Of a DNA stretch of 64,000 nt, positions 42,591 to 54,016 are shown in pieces. Positions within the stretch are counted from its first letter, which is position 1, and every line of letters starts with the position of its first letter. The translations under genes were made by a program, and so were the position numbers. The notes under the pieces were generated by a model. That model did no database searches. It was not told where the DNA came from and saw nothing but the letters and a program-made list of their open reading frames with translations. The DNA comes from Thermocladium modestius JCM 10088. GTDB lineage: Archaea > Thermoproteota > Thermoprotei > Thermoproteales > Thermocladiaceae. The stretch is taken from positions 1-64,000 of the forward strand of contig BBBF01000003.1 in NCBI GenBank assembly GCA_001315925.1, written 5' to 3'.

Positions 42591-44329
42591 ATGTCGGATA
42601 AATTCAATGATTTGTTGAATCGGAGGGGATTCTTTTGGCAGAGCTTCGACGCTTATAAAGGCATGGTTGAGGCGGGCGGCTTTTACGATTATGGCCCGCT
42701 GGGCGTCGGGCTTAAGAGGAATATAATCAATAAGTGGCTCAGGACGTTCGTGGTACCCTACATGGACTTCACAATAGAGGTGGAGACCCCCCCATCATAA
42801 TGCCCAGGATAGTTTTTGAGGCAAGCGGTCATTTGGAGAACTTCACGGATTTCTTGGTGACTTGCAGTAAATGCGGCCGTAAGTATAGGGCCGATCATTT
42901 GGTGGAGGACGAGTTGAGAAAACGTGGAGTGAAGATAAAGACTGAGGGATTGGACGAACGACGATTGGATGAGCTGATATCCCAGTACGGCGTAAAATGC
43001 CCCCCCAATTGCGGGGGGGAGCTTGGCAATGTTCAACGCTTCAACCTGTTATTCCAGACCACTATAGGGCCATATAGCAGTAACCTGGGATTCATAAGGC
43101 CCGAGACGGCTCAAGGCATGTTCATAGACTTCGCGAAATTATATGAATTATCCAATAGGAGATTGCCTCTGGCAGTGGCCCAAGTGGGTAAGGTGGGAAG
43201 AAACGAGATATCGCCGAGGCAGGGATTGGTTAGATTAAGGGAGTTCTCCCAAATGGAGATAGAGCTGTTCTTCGATCCCCCCCTGAATCCAAGGTGTCCC
43301 TACTTGGATGATATCAAGGACGTCAAGATAAGGATACTGCCGGAGGATGATGTGGCGAAGGGAGTTAATGCTCCGCGTGAGGTGAGTGTGAGGGAGGCCG
43401 TCGAGAAGGTATATAGTTAATGAATGGATGGGATTCTACATGGGACTGGCCACCGTTTTCCTGAACGAGCTAGGAGTCCCTCTGGATAAGCAATTATTCC
43501 TGGCCAAGCTGCCGGAGGAGCGGGCCCACTACGCAAAGGCGGTCTTCGACCAAGTGGTTTTAACGGAGAGGTTTGGATGGCTTGAGGTGAGCGGTCACGC
43601 CTATAGGACGGATTATGACTTGTCCAGGCATGTCAAGTACAGCGGCCAGGATTTGAGTGCTTATAGGGATCTCCAAGTCCCGCGGATAGAGAAGGAGATT
43701 CGTGTCTCCCCCCCTAATCCGGTTAAGATAAAGGAGAAGTACGGCGGCGATGCGGGCAAGATAATCAAGTACATATATGATAATCCAGACAAGGTATTGC
43801 GGGATATCGAGTCAACCGGCAAATCGGTGTTCGAGGCATTCGAGATAAGCAGGGAGATGATATACATTAGTGAGCAGGAGAGGAAAACGTACAGGGAGAG
43901 ATTCATCCCCCCCCACGTTATAGAGCCGTCTTTTGGGGGGGTGGATAGACTGCTTTATGTTACTTTGGAGAACTCATTCGTTGAGAGGAACGGCAAGTAC
44001 GTGCTGAGGCTCCCGCCCGACATAGCTCCAATAAAGGTGGCCGTGCTTCCCTTGATAAGGAAGGATCCATACCCAGCCATAGGCAGGAGGATTTGGTCGA
44101 TGCTGGTCATGAATGGGATAGAGCCGTGTACGATGATGGAGATACCATAGGTTCCCGCTACGTCAAGTATGATGAGGAAGGCGTTCCATTTGCCGTCACC
44201 ATAGATGATAAAACGCCCATGGATAATACGGTCACGTTAAGGGATAGGGATACGACATCCCAAGTCCGGGTCCCCCCCGTGGACTCCCTCGTGGCCGTTA
44301 TATCCTCGAAGTTATATGTGAGGCATTGA
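42591..44329 (+). CDS. glyS: glycyl-tRNA synthetase
   Basis: Class IIa synthetase, archaeal/eukaryal type, about 575 residues. [14 protein letters not shown] near the start, the zinc-like CSKCGRKY and CPNCGGELG insertion, motif 2 [25 protein letters not shown], motif 3 [16 protein letters not shown], and an anticodon-binding domain beginning [11 protein letters not shown]. Frame changes at tracts 42788, 43000, 43280, 43710, 43909 and 43925, and near 43409, where [11 protein letters not shown] is restored if a G-pair is added. Preceded by ATTATTAACCC. Confidence 0.93.
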
Positions 44330-44447
44330 CGTGCATGGAGGAGTGCCTGCTTATTCAATGATTGCATTGCGGCTCTCCGGCATTGTGCTGCGTCATTTTA
44401 TGGGCAAATTATAAAATGGGGGGGCATCGCGCTGGTATTGATTGCAT

Positions 44448-45233
44448 GTGTCGAGGAGCGATGCAATAGATGAGGGAAGCTATGTATTGTTATACTTCAA
44501 CGAGACAATAAATTACGTGATCAAGGCAAGGCGGAGCGCCACGTTCAATACAATTAAGGGAACCATAATGGGGGGGATCAAGTGGTGGGAGCGAAGTACG
44601 GGATGAAGTGATCAGTAGCTTAGGCTACGCGTTCAAATTGAGTAGACCCGATATAGTGGATGTATTGATGAAGCAGAGGCGGGCGACGCAGCCATATACC
44701 CCCCCAAGGACGCCGCTATAATAATAACTTATTGCAACGTAGTGCCGGGGGCAGTAGTATTGGAGGCCGGCATGGGAAGCGCATACCTGACCAGCATGTT
44801 GGCCATGCATGTAATGCCTACGGGAAAAGTCGTGTCGTATGAACGGGACTCAAGTCGAGTGAGGATAGCCGAAAGGACGCTGAAGGAGATGGGAGTCGCT
44901 CCATTTGTGGAAATCAAGGAGCAAGATCTAGCCGAAGCCAGGCTGGACAGAGAGTTCGACGCGGCTGTGCTGGACGTGGCGGAGCCGTGGGCATTGCTTC
45001 CAACCGCTGTGGGCGCAGTGCGGCATGGGGGGGCTAATGTGGCGGCTTACGTTCCAACCATAGGTCAAGTGGATAAGACCATCTCAAAGATGGCGGAGCT
45101 GGGCTTGATTCGAGTTCAGTTATTCGAGTCCATATTGAGGCCTTGGAAAACCGTGCCGGGGGGGGAGATCAGGCCCCCCCAGATGTGGATGCTGGGGCAT
45201 ACGGGCTTCATAATAATAGGAAAGAGGCCTTAA
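44448..45233 (+). CDS. trmI: tRNA (adenine-N1) methyltransferase TrmI
   Basis: Methylates A57/A58 in the T loop of tRNAs. About 260 residues: N-terminal EGSYVLLYF, then RPDIVDVLMKQRRATQPIYPKDAAIIITYCNVVPGAVVLEAGMGSAYLTSML (broken by the C7 run at 44700), SYERDSS, and DVAEPWALLP with the catalytic Asp. GTG at 44448 is chosen; ATTATAAAAT (44408-44417) lies about 35 nt upstream. Frame changes at 44570, 44700, 45027, 45160 and 45175. Substrates include the T arm of the split tRNA-Pro. Confidence 0.88.
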
Positions 45234-45260
45234 ATGCATCCCCCCCACTTCCGTCCCTCA

Positions 45261-46405
45261 TCATAACCTGGAGAGAGGCGGCACTACTTTTCCGGGCTCC
45301 ACCACAGTTCCGGGGGGGGACATCACGGAATTAGCCCCTATGCGCGCTCTACGCCCGATCAACGCGCCTAATTTTCTATCGCCGATCTTAGCCCCCCCAT
45401 CTTGGTGGGCAGTCAACGTGACCACTCCGGGCTCCATCACTCCTTGACTTCCCATTATAGATGATCCTATAAATGAGCCCCCCCGTCCCACCGTGGAGAA
45501 CGGCTGTATGGAGGACTCCGTTATCTCCGCCCCCCCGGCTCCCACCACGCATCCCTCCTCTATGGCCGCATAGTTTCGTATCAATGCATTGGTTCCCACG
45601 TATGCCTTCCTGCCTATATATGCTGGTCCCCTTATGGTTGCATTATGATCCACGGTGGCCCCATCATCTATGAAGACGACTCCCTCTATCGACGCCTTGC
45701 TGGATACTGACGCCTTTGCGCTTATCCTCCCCCCCTCAGTCCAAGAGTTCATCACATTCCTTATAACGGACAACACATCCCATGGATACTTAACATCTAT
45801 CCACCACCCGCTCCACATGGCGGCATTGCCCTTGGAGTTGCCCAGCAGCTCTATGAATTCCCCCCCTCATTATATCGACTAGGTAATCCCCCCCTCGACC
45901 GCCAATGCGCCGGCCAAGACGTACCCCCCCGGCTGATGGTCACTGCTCCTCGAGGCTCCTCCTATCTCCTGGGTTTCCGTCACATTTATCCGTACATAGC
46001 CAGCGGTGTCCTCCATGGGAACCACCATGGCGGTCAAGCTCCTGCCGCTTCCCAAATGAGAATCCAGCAATAACTTATATGCCTCGACAGGCATCACCAC
46101 GTCTCCATATGCTATTATCACTGTGGTGCCCCTCAAACTATGCTGAGCTATCTCTCTTATAGCGTCGGTCTCGTTTTCTCCGTATCTGGTTGTTTCCACT
46201 TCATCGTCCCTCATCAAAACGCGATTAGATGCAATCATGACTCTCCTAATCCCTAAATCCCGCATGGCATCCACTGGGTATTTGATGAGGGGCTTGCCCA
46301 ATATGTTCAATAAATACTTGGGCTCGCCATCATCGACCAGGGGGGGATACATGTCAACGCCCCGTCCCCCCCCGCCAATATCAATGCCCAAATGCTCCGC
46401 CTCAT
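45261..46405 (-). CDS. nucleotidyltransferase with left-handed beta-helix (GlmU-like)
   Basis: About 380 residues. Sugar-phosphate nucleotidyltransferase N-domain starting MRRSIWALILAGGRGVDMYPLVDDGEPKYLL and KPLIKYPVDAMRDLG, then a beta-helix with the hexad repeats IEGVVFIDDGATVDHNATIRGPAYIGRKAYVGTN, as in bifunctional GlmU/ST0452. The usual GxGxR of the active-site loop reads GGRGVDMYP. It begins 2 nt after the stop of glmS, so together they make UDP-N-acetylglucosamine. Frame broken at C tracts 45241-45249, 45310, 45478, 45532, 45732, 45863 and 46340-46370. Confidence 0.82.
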
Positions 46406-46407
46406 GT

Positions 46408-48253
46408 TCACTCAACCGTGACTGTTTTCGCCAAATTCCTCGGCTTATCGGGATCCAATCCCCTCGCAACGGCCGTGTAGTAAGCCAGCAATTGCATTGG
46501 CACTGAATACGCTATAGTAGCTATGGCTGGCTCCTCTACCCTATCGGGATGGCTATGTCCAGCACCTTGTCCAGCCTTTCCTCCAGGGATTTGGGGGGGA
46601 TAACTCCAATGGCATATGCATCGCGTGCCTTCATTTCCATTATGTTCCCCCCCTCCATGGCCTCGCCGTATTCATCGTTGAATATTGTGAAGAGCACCGG
46701 AAACGACTTCTCCACGAGGGCTATTGGTCCGTGCTTGCTCTCCCCGGCAGGGTAGGCCTCTGCATGTATGTATGCAACCTCCTTCATTTTCAACGCGCCT
46801 TCCATTGAAATGGGCAATCCCAATCCTCGCCCCAGGTAATACATGCTGCTCGCCCTGGATATCGAGCCGCCACCCTCTTTATCTTGGCCTCGTTGTTGGC
46901 GAGGGTTGCTTGTACTACATCCGGCACTTGCTCCATTTCATTCATGAAATACGCCGCCTCATCGTCATTTACGTAACCCCTCGCCGCCGCAGCGCTCATG
47001 GCCAATATAGTTAATACCATCAATTGAGCTGTGAAGGTCTTTGTGGCCGCCACCCCCTATCTCGGGCCCGGTCCTGGTGTATATGGCTAAATGGCTCTCC
47101 CTCGGTATTGCGCTGTCCATCACGTTGGATATGGCTATCACCTTGACTCCAGCGCTTTTCAATGCGCGGAGGGCTAGTAATGCGTCTATTGTCTCGCCCG
47201 ATTGAGAAACCACTATGGCAACATCCCCCCCTCCCCCCCCGCCGTCTTCATGTATTTACGATACTCCGATGATGTGAATGTATGGACATCGGCGCCGGCA
47301 ACCGTGGTTAATAAGTAATCGCCTATCAATCCAGCATGTAATGATGTGCCGCTGGCGGTTATGAATATGTGCCTGGCGTCCGCCAATTCCGCTCCTATTT
47401 TCGTAACTTCATCCCTCTCTATGCCGGCCAAGGTATTCCTGAGGGCCATGGGTTGCTCGTGGATCTCCTTTAGCATGAAGTGGGAATAGCCTTCCTTGCT
47501 GGCCATTTCGGGGCTCCAAGTCACGTGCCGTATCCTCTCCTCCACGTTGACAGGCTTGCCGTTCCTCTCTATGTAAATGGATGAGGGAGATACGTAGCCG
47601 TACTCGCCATCATTCAATACAACCACTGTATTGGTGTATTCCAGGAAAGCCGGTATATCGCTGGCTATGAAGTTAGTCCCGGATCCTATCCCTATGACCA
47701 GCGGCGATATGTTCCTCACGAAGAACATTTTATCTGGCTCATCCCTCACCACCGCCACCAATGCATATGCGCCTTTTAGCTCAGAAATGGTTTTCCTGAA
47801 AGCATCGAATGCATTTGCTCCCTCCTTCAAGTGCTCCTCTATCAAGTGGGCTATTACCTCCGTATCCGTCTCGCTCCTAAATACATGTCCTCTTCCCTCC
47901 AACATTGCCCGTAGCTCTCTGTAGTTGGATATTATGCCGTTGTGCACGACTGCCACGCGTCCACCGCAGTCAATGTGGGGGGGATGTGCATTATCATCGC
48001 TGGGCTTGCCATGGGTGGCCCAGCGGGTGTGGCCTATTCCTATCAATCCATCGATTTCGCTGAACTTAACCCGTGCGTCCACCTCTCCTATCTTTCCTTT
48101 TCCCTTTCTAACGATTAACTCCCCCTTGCCTATAACGGCGACTCCGACCGAGTCATAGCCTCTATATTCCAGCTTAGTTAAGCTTCTCTTCAATGCCCTA
48201 CCCAGCGGCTCTCCCAATCCGTTGAGGGAGCAAATGCCTATTATGCCGCACAC
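46408..48253 (-). CDS. glmS: glutamine-fructose-6-phosphate aminotransferase
   Basis: Makes glucosamine-6-phosphate from fructose-6-phosphate and glutamine. About 610 residues. N-terminal nucleophile Cys ([12 protein letters not shown]), [32 protein letters not shown], then two SIS domains with [12 protein letters not shown] and [14 protein letters not shown], and the C-terminal end [20 protein letters not shown]. Frame changes at 46414-46560, 46595, 46650, 46860, 47050 and 47225-47237. The GlmU-like gene follows directly downstream. Confidence 0.93.
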
Positions 48254-48387
48254 GCATTGCTTTTAAGCATGTAAGTCTAATAAATGTTGCGTGATGAAGG
48301 ATCAACAAACCGATTGATGAGGATACTCACATGGACTGAGATGTATGATGGATCGGCTTCGAACTCCACTTTAACGCGGGGGGCGGC

Positions 48388-49795
48388 TCATTTATGTCTC
48401 TTGCTCTCCATTATTATGAGAAGGGCAGTGAGCAAGGACATGGCCCCCCCGATTATCACGTATACGATATCTATTCCCCTAGTGAAAAGAATTTTATCCC
48501 TGTATCCCAACGAGGTGGACAATCCCAGGAACACATTTCCTATTAATTGCATTGGTTCCTCAGTGGCAAGCACGGCAAACGTCAAGGCAGTTCCCACTGC
48601 CGATCCCAAGTTAAGCATCAAGGTCCTGAACCCAGCCGCTACTCCCCTCTGCATCGGCTCCACCGATAACATTATGGCCGTATTGTTGGGAGTATAGAAA
48701 AGCCCCATTCCGGCCCCTCCTATTGACATGGCTATTGCAGCGTAAACATAAGGAATGGGAGACATGGCCAACGCAAACGCCGATGCAACTATCAGGAATA
48801 GCCCAATCACCTCCAACGCCTCGCTGTTCACGCGCCTAACCAGATTCGGTGCAAAGAAGCTGGAGAGCCCCATAGCCACCGCGTATGGCGTCATCAACAC
48901 GCCGGCCTCCAGCGGTGAATACCCAGCGGGCCCCCCTGTAGGTATAGCGCGAGGAGCAGTATCAACGAATACCTAGTTATTGAGTTGAGGAGAGTAGACG
49001 TTATTGTGAACGAGAACTTCCTGTTCCTAAAAATGGATGGATTTATTATGGGGGGGTTCTCGGCCCTCCTCTCCACGTAAATGAATGCCGCCAGAAGCAC
49101 GAGCGCGGCTATGGGCATGGCAAGAGTCGTTCCTGTCCATCCAATTATGGGCGACAACGTGAGATACACTATCAAAATGGTCACCAATGCTGAAAACGCC
49201 GCCGATCCAGCCCAATCCATCTCGATGCTGACCTTGGCCCTCGGTTCCTCGGCCACCCCCCCACTTCCGGATAATGCGTATCCCAAGGCAGCTATTGGGG
49301 CGTTCGCCAAGAATATGAGTCTCCAAGTTATTTGGGTCAATGCCCCGCCCACTATGGGTCCTATAGCGGTTCCAAATCCCACCACGGCGGCATTAACTCC
49401 CATCGCCCTTTGCAACTCGGTTCCCCTGAACGCATCGGTTATTATTGCCAAGCTGTTGGAGAAGAGACAAGCAGCACCCACCCCCCCTGAAGTATCCTAG
49501 CCACCAATATTATGGAGGCGCTCGGACTTAGTCCAGCCATGATGGAGCCCACCAGGAAAATCAAGTAGCCGATCCTGTACACCGCCCTTCGTCCAGCCAT
49601 GTCGGAATACTTGCCCAGTATGGGAGAGAGTACTGCCAGCGCAACCGAGTAAGCGGTGAGTACCCATATCACTGTGAAGAAGTTCATGTGTAGATCCACC
49701 ATCATCGATGGAAGAGCTATCAACAATGATGTGGAGTTGATTACCGATAGAAACGAACCCAGGCTAGTCACAAGCAGAGTGCTGCCGCCGCGCAA
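48388..49795 (-). CDS. MFS transporter, 14-helix drug-efflux type
   Basis: About 465 residues and around 14 helices, DHA2 (EmrB/QacA-like). Motifs: LPSMMVDLHMNFFTVIWVLTAYSVALAV, GKYSDMAGRRAVYRIGYLIF (MFS motif A), GFGTAIGPIVGGAL (motif C), and a second half with MSIGGAGMGLFYTPNN. Substrate unknown. Frame changes at tracts 48442, 48932, 49050, 49255 and 49490. It is alone on its strand. Confidence 0.85.
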
Positions 49796-49933
49796 TTAGA
49801 TCCACCTCATTGTGATGGAACCTCCCCCCCTTTTATCTTTGCAGCACCTCATGGTCTATATTTCATTTGTTAATTGACATTTTTAAAGCTTATGGCATTA
49901 ACTCCAGGCCCAAGGCTATCTATTCAACCCTCC

Positions 49934-50368
49934 TTACACCGTCGATGAAAAGCTAGCTATCAACGTGGTTATTTTATCCACGTATTCCCTAAATATTCTA
50001 AGTATGTCTCGAGAAGTCACTACCCCGACCAGCTCTCCCTTATCTATTACGGGCAGTCTCCTTATCCCCCCCTTCTGGGCCATTAAAGTGGCCACTTGAT
50101 CCGTGGGCGTATTTGGGTCTATGTACGTTATGGGGCTGCTCATTATATCCTTAAGCAATACCTTGCCGGGATCCAATCCCTTTGCAATTATCTTGCTAAC
50201 GTAGTCCCACTCAGTTACCATTCCAATCGGCTTTCCCTCCTGTTGAATTATCAAGAAACCCACGTGATCCGCCGCCATTATTTTAGCTCCCTCCAGCGCA
50301 GTAATGTTGCCATCCACCTGTCGAGTATATCTTTTCATTATATCCTTGGCATAAAGCACCATGGGCAA
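49934..50368 (-). CDS. two-CBS-domain protein
   Basis: About 144 residues formed by a CBS pair: DIMKRYTRQVDGNITALEGAKIM and MAQKGIRRLPVIDKGELVGVVTSRDILRIF. Stand-alone CBS proteins bind adenosine nucleotides and adjust partners. Which partner is unknown. Probable start MVLYAKDIMKR at 50362. A C6 run at 50066 changes frame by one. Confidence 0.8.
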   Translation of the reverse strand: MPMVLYAKDIMKRYTRQVDGNITALEGAKIMAADHVGFLIIQQEGKPIGMVTEWDYVSKIIAKGLDPGKVLLKDIMSSPITYIDPNTPTDQVATLMAQKGGIRRLPVIDKGELVGVVTSRDILRIFREYVDKITTLIASFSSTV

Positions 50369-50498
50369 TCCCTCGCAGCGGGATTTATAAATGCTGATCC
50401 ACTCAGTCCAACTAACGGCTCCAAGCCTAGGAGCGAGCTTTTTCTAATTGCTTCACTAGCTTTCGATTTGGGAAGTGAAGTTCTTAATAAAATTAGGA

Positions 50499-50586
50499 TG
50501 GTGGGGCCGCCGGGATTTGAACCTTCCCCCCCGGGCAACTCGGCCCGACCGGGACCTCACGGGATCGGGTGGGCAGCTAACTCCGA
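50499..50586 (-). tRNA. split tRNA-Pro(UGG), 3' half
   Basis: Minus strand: leader GGAGTTAGCTGCCCA (50584-50570), exactly complementary to the 3' flank of the 5' half, then CCCGAT, position 38 C, anticodon stem CCGTG, variable AGGTC, T stem CCGG, a probable intron of about 26 nt (TCGGGCCGAG to the G7 run and AAG), then GTTCAAAT CCCGG and acceptor CGGCCCC with A73. CCA is encoded in DNA (50501-50499). No D arm or acceptor 5' strand precedes it. Joined to the 5' half it makes a full cloverleaf with anticodon TGG. The intron boundaries in the T arm are inferred. Confidence 0.85.
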
Positions 50587-50607
50587 GTACTCCCTTTTTC
50601 CTAAGGC

Positions 50608-50620
50608 CTATTAAACTTTT
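50608..50620 (-). promoter_or_regulatory. TATA box of the split tRNA 3' half
   Basis: Minus-strand AAAAGTTTAATAG is centred about 27 nt upstream of the complementary leader, so transcription would start at or just before GGAG at 50584. This supports a separate transcript that begins with the pairing segment. Confidence 0.6.
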
Positions 50621-50774
50621 CCCTCGGCGGTCCCCTCATGATTCGCGCCTCCTTTCCATTCTAGAAGCCTCCTTACTGAGCGGTTCAACTCGACTCCCTG
50701 CTAGTTAATGAAAGGACTGGAAACGGGCTCGACAATCGTATTTAATATTTCAATTAGGAAGTTGGGATTCGCAG

Positions 50775-51023
50775 TTACTTCTCCTTTCTTATCAAGTATT
50801 TGTGAACTAATGATTCCACTACCTCATCGTAGTCATGACTCGGTTCCTTGCCCGCTATCTTGCATGCCATCTCGTACTCGCTCTTAAGGGCAACGAGCCT
50901 TAGCAATGAGCGTCGCGTCTCCTCGAATAACTCCACGTATTCCTCGTGAAGCGAGGCTTTTTTGGACATTAGTCGCAGCAACTCCAACCTCAATGAGGTC
51001 TCGTCATTGTTTTCTGCATTCAT
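50775..51023 (-). CDS. small charged helical protein of unknown function
   Basis: 82 residues, nearly all helix-forming: LRLELLRLMSKKASLHEEYVELFEETRRSLLRLVALKSEY, then DYDEVVESLVHKYLIRK. A coiled coil or helix bundle is likely. Its ATG lies inside the previous gene's last codons (19-nt overlap), so it is translated with that gene and with the nitrilase. Function unknown; small coupled pairs like this often form a complex. Confidence 0.6.
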   Translation of the reverse strand: MNAENNDETSLRLELLRLMSKKASLHEEYVELFEETRRSLLRLVALKSEYEMACKIAGKEPSHDYDEVVESLVHKYLIRKEK

Positions 51024-51165
51024 AGATCTCTCCTGTTAGCTTTATCATTATATCATTGATTACCTCGAGGTCCCGTTTACATTCATTTATTAAAAGTTCA
51101 TACCTATCTACTTCCTTGGTTGCCGCATCCATTTCGTGGATTAGCATGTCTCTATTGTCCTTCAT
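51004..51165 (-). CDS. very small helical protein of unknown function
   Basis: 53 residues: MKDNRDMLIHEMDAATKEVD, RYELLINECKRDLEVIND, ending IYECRKQ. Amphipathic helices are evident. Its ATG overlaps the stop of the nitrilase gene and its stop overlaps the start of the next gene, a tight three-gene operon. No family recognised. Supported by perfect stop-start couplings on both sides. Confidence 0.55.
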   Translation of the reverse strand: MKDNRDMLIHEMDAATKEVDRYELLINECKRDLEVINDIMIKLTGEIYECRKQ

Positions 51166-52000
51166 TAATGCTCGCCCTCGAGATAATTCAAGTCACTGCG
51201 TCTGTAATCCTTGAGTATTGGCCTTATGGCTCTATATCGAGTCACCAACGAGGGATCTATCTCTATGGTTTTTACATCCTCTTCGTAATACTTAGCCCTT
51301 ACCAATACCTCACCCAATGGATCCACCACGTGGCTTCCCCCCCTGAAGAAGCCCAACCCATCGTATTGCCCCCCCACCGTATTGACGTAGACGACGTAGA
51401 CGACATTTTCCATTGCTCTGGCCATCGTGAATGTTTCGAAGTACTTCCTGCTCATATCGGGGGGGCAGCGCTTATGTATATATGTACCTTCGCGCCCCTA
51501 AGAGTTAAGCTTCTCGATATCTCGGGGGGGTAGAATGCATCATAGCAAATCGCCAGCCCCCCCATCTTAGCCCCCCCGCCGACCTCGAACACTGGAGGTT
51601 CGTCCTCCCCCCCCGCTCCAAAGTACCTTGCCTCATCGAATACGCCATAACTAGGCAAGTGCCTTTTCCTGTACTTGGCAATCAATCCCGTGGGCCCTAT
51701 CGCCACAGCAGTATTATAGAGGGCATCGGTCGCATTATCTCTCTCGCCGATTCCCGTCACCACAGTGCACCCGGTCTCGGCCGTCGCCTTCTCTATCTCC
51801 TTAATGGTTTTCCCATTGATGGGCTCCGCTATATTGAAGTGTAGATCGCGAGACATGTATCCAGGCAAATAAAGCTCGGGCGTGATAACTATGTCCCCCC
51901 CACTTCCGCAATTGGCCTTTATGTAGCTTACTAGCCTGGATAGGTTGTGATCCACATCCCCCCCGAGCTTGCTCTTGGCTTGGAATAGATGAAGCTTCAC
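51165..52000 (-). CDS. carbon-nitrogen hydrolase (nitrilase superfamily)
   Basis: About 278 residues with the Glu-Lys-Cys triad: TPELYLPGY, KYRKRHLPSYGVFDE, and GLAICYDAFYPEISRSL. Such amidases include NAD synthetase glutaminase domains and omega-amidases; the sequence DEARYF favours the NAD-synthetase/glutaminase-like group, but no synthetase is adjacent. Frame changes at C tracts 51337, 51368, 51461, 51526, 51557, 51571, 51609, 51895 and 51958. Starts the operon with two small helical proteins. Confidence 0.8.
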
Positions 52001-52077
52001 GCTTCTTGTTATGATTCTCCGCTTTTAAATTTAACATCGCGGGGGGGAAAATCCCGTTTAGATGGCATTTCCTCAAC

Positions 52078-54016
52078 TCAGACTACTCTGACGCTCTCCA
52101 GCTGGCCTAGGACTATGGAGTCCAATCTATACGTCAGCTCCAGGCTCAGCATGAGATTCATCATTTTGCTGGGCTCTCCATGGAGTATTATCGCCTTCTG
52201 AGGCTTTGGATCCATGGTTCCCACGTATCGCATCAATTGCTTCCTATCGCTGTGGCCGGAGAACCCGGGCGTATCGAACACTTGCATCTTGACGTCCAGC
52301 GTCAATTCATCGTTGTAATACTTGACTTGTACTTTTCTATCCCCCCCATTTTCAATCGCCTCCCCAGGGTTCCCTCTCCCTGGTATGAGACGAATATCAG
52401 CGAGTTCTTCGGGTCGTCAGCCATGTGAACGAAGTAATCCAGCGCGGGTCCTCCGTTCAGCATGCCGTGGGGAGCCAGTATTATTGACGGTAATCCCTGA
52501 ACTATATCCATTACTTGCTCCTGTCTCTTCTCGGGCATGCGGGCGCGCTCCACCGGCTTCACGTACTCCGAGAGGAAGGGGTTCACGCCGTCATATATCA
52601 AGTCCCTTATATTTCTATTTAAGTAATCCGGGAACATCATATGGATATTCAATGTCTCCAGCACCATTCCATCGACATATATGGGCACCTTCGGCAATCT
52701 GCCGCTGTTTATCGCCTCATTTAGCACTAGCAGTATCTCCTGGGCCCGCCCAGTGCTGAACACCGGTATCAATGCCTTTCCGCCTCTTTGCAACGTGTTA
52801 TTCAATATATCTATTAATTGAGCCTCGCTCTCCTGCCTCGGCAGCTGCACGTCGTTTTTCCCGCCATAGGTGCTCTCCATTATTAACAGCTCAGCTCTCT
52901 TGAACTTGTTGTGGGCCGGGTTCAATAGCCTGGACGGTCCATACTTGAAATCGCCGGTGTATATTACGTTATATAATCCATTTCCTATATGCAAGTGAGA
53001 TATAGCGCTGCCTATCTCGTGCCCAGCATCGTATAGGGTCAACTTTATATCGGGCGCAACGTCGGTGACCTCATCATAGTCTATGGAAATCGTGTGGTAT
53101 AAGGCAGTCACTATATCCTGCATTGAGTACGGCGCGCTGCCTCTCTCTGCCGCTGTTTCCACGTAATCTGTGAGCAGCACCTCCATTAAGTACTTGGTTG
53201 GCTCGGTCATGTATACGGGCCCCCCTTATATCCATATTTGAACAGGTACGGCAGGAAGCCAACGTGGTCCAGATGCGCGTGGGATATTATGACGCGTCCA
53301 GCTTATCTATGTCCACGAGCTCCAGCGCTGGAGCCTCGTCCAAGGTGGATGTGGTGGGCTTGGCTCCCATATCCATTATTATATTGCTTTCCTTAGTCTC
53401 CATGTATATTGCGCTCCTCCCAACCTCCTGGCATGCACCCAAGCACGTTATCCTCACGTATTCATTGTCATAGCTATATATGGGCATCCTATGTATCCTA
53501 TATCCCAGGTTCTTCAGGAAATCCTGCCGTTCCTTTGCCATCCTCACTTGCAGCTGGTTCACCACATCTATTTCATCGTGGGGCAATCCCTTGCTCATCT
53601 CGAAGGCCGTGGCTATTATCCATGGTTTCCACCCCCCCGTCTCGGCCAATATGGATTTCTCGAGCCTCCTATCCCTGGTGGGCCTCTTTAGGTATATGTA
53701 AACCTCGCCGGCCTGCTCATCAAAGTATATGCTATCAACCTCATTACCCGCCTCGGCCACGGCCGTCCTTATCATCTTCTCCACGTTCTGCTTAGGGGAT
53801 CTGATGCGGGGGGATCCCCCCCCTTATTATGATGTGTTTCTTCAATTCCTTTGCCAGCGATTTTATGAAGTCGCTGTTCTCCATTATGTACTTAGGATTA
53901 GCCACGTATATTACTACGCTTGGCCCCTCGAACTCCACCTTGGTTACATTGCTCTCCTCCGGCAGTATCTTCAATATCTTCTCTTGAATGTCAGATCTAA
54001 ACGTCAAAGGAATCAC
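52078..54016 (-). CDS. aCPSF1/FttA, KH beta-CASP ribonuclease
   Basis: Archaeal cleavage factor acting in transcription termination and RNA decay. About 635 residues: two N-terminal KH domains (residues 1-140), a metallo-beta-lactamase core ([15 protein letters not shown]..., [11 protein letters not shown] after adding a lost base near 53293, [18 protein letters not shown]), beta-CASP insert with [13 protein letters not shown], and C-terminal [14 protein letters not shown]. Metal residues HxHxDH, H and D are intact. Frame changes near 53220, 53290, 53632 and 53815. Downstream on the same strand lies the nitrilase operon. Confidence 0.93.

Noticed and set aside
50096-50614. Plus-strand open frame of 172 codons across the CBS gene and tRNA half
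   Set aside because: It is antisense to a CBS-domain gene and to the split tRNA 3' half and has no recognisable domain.
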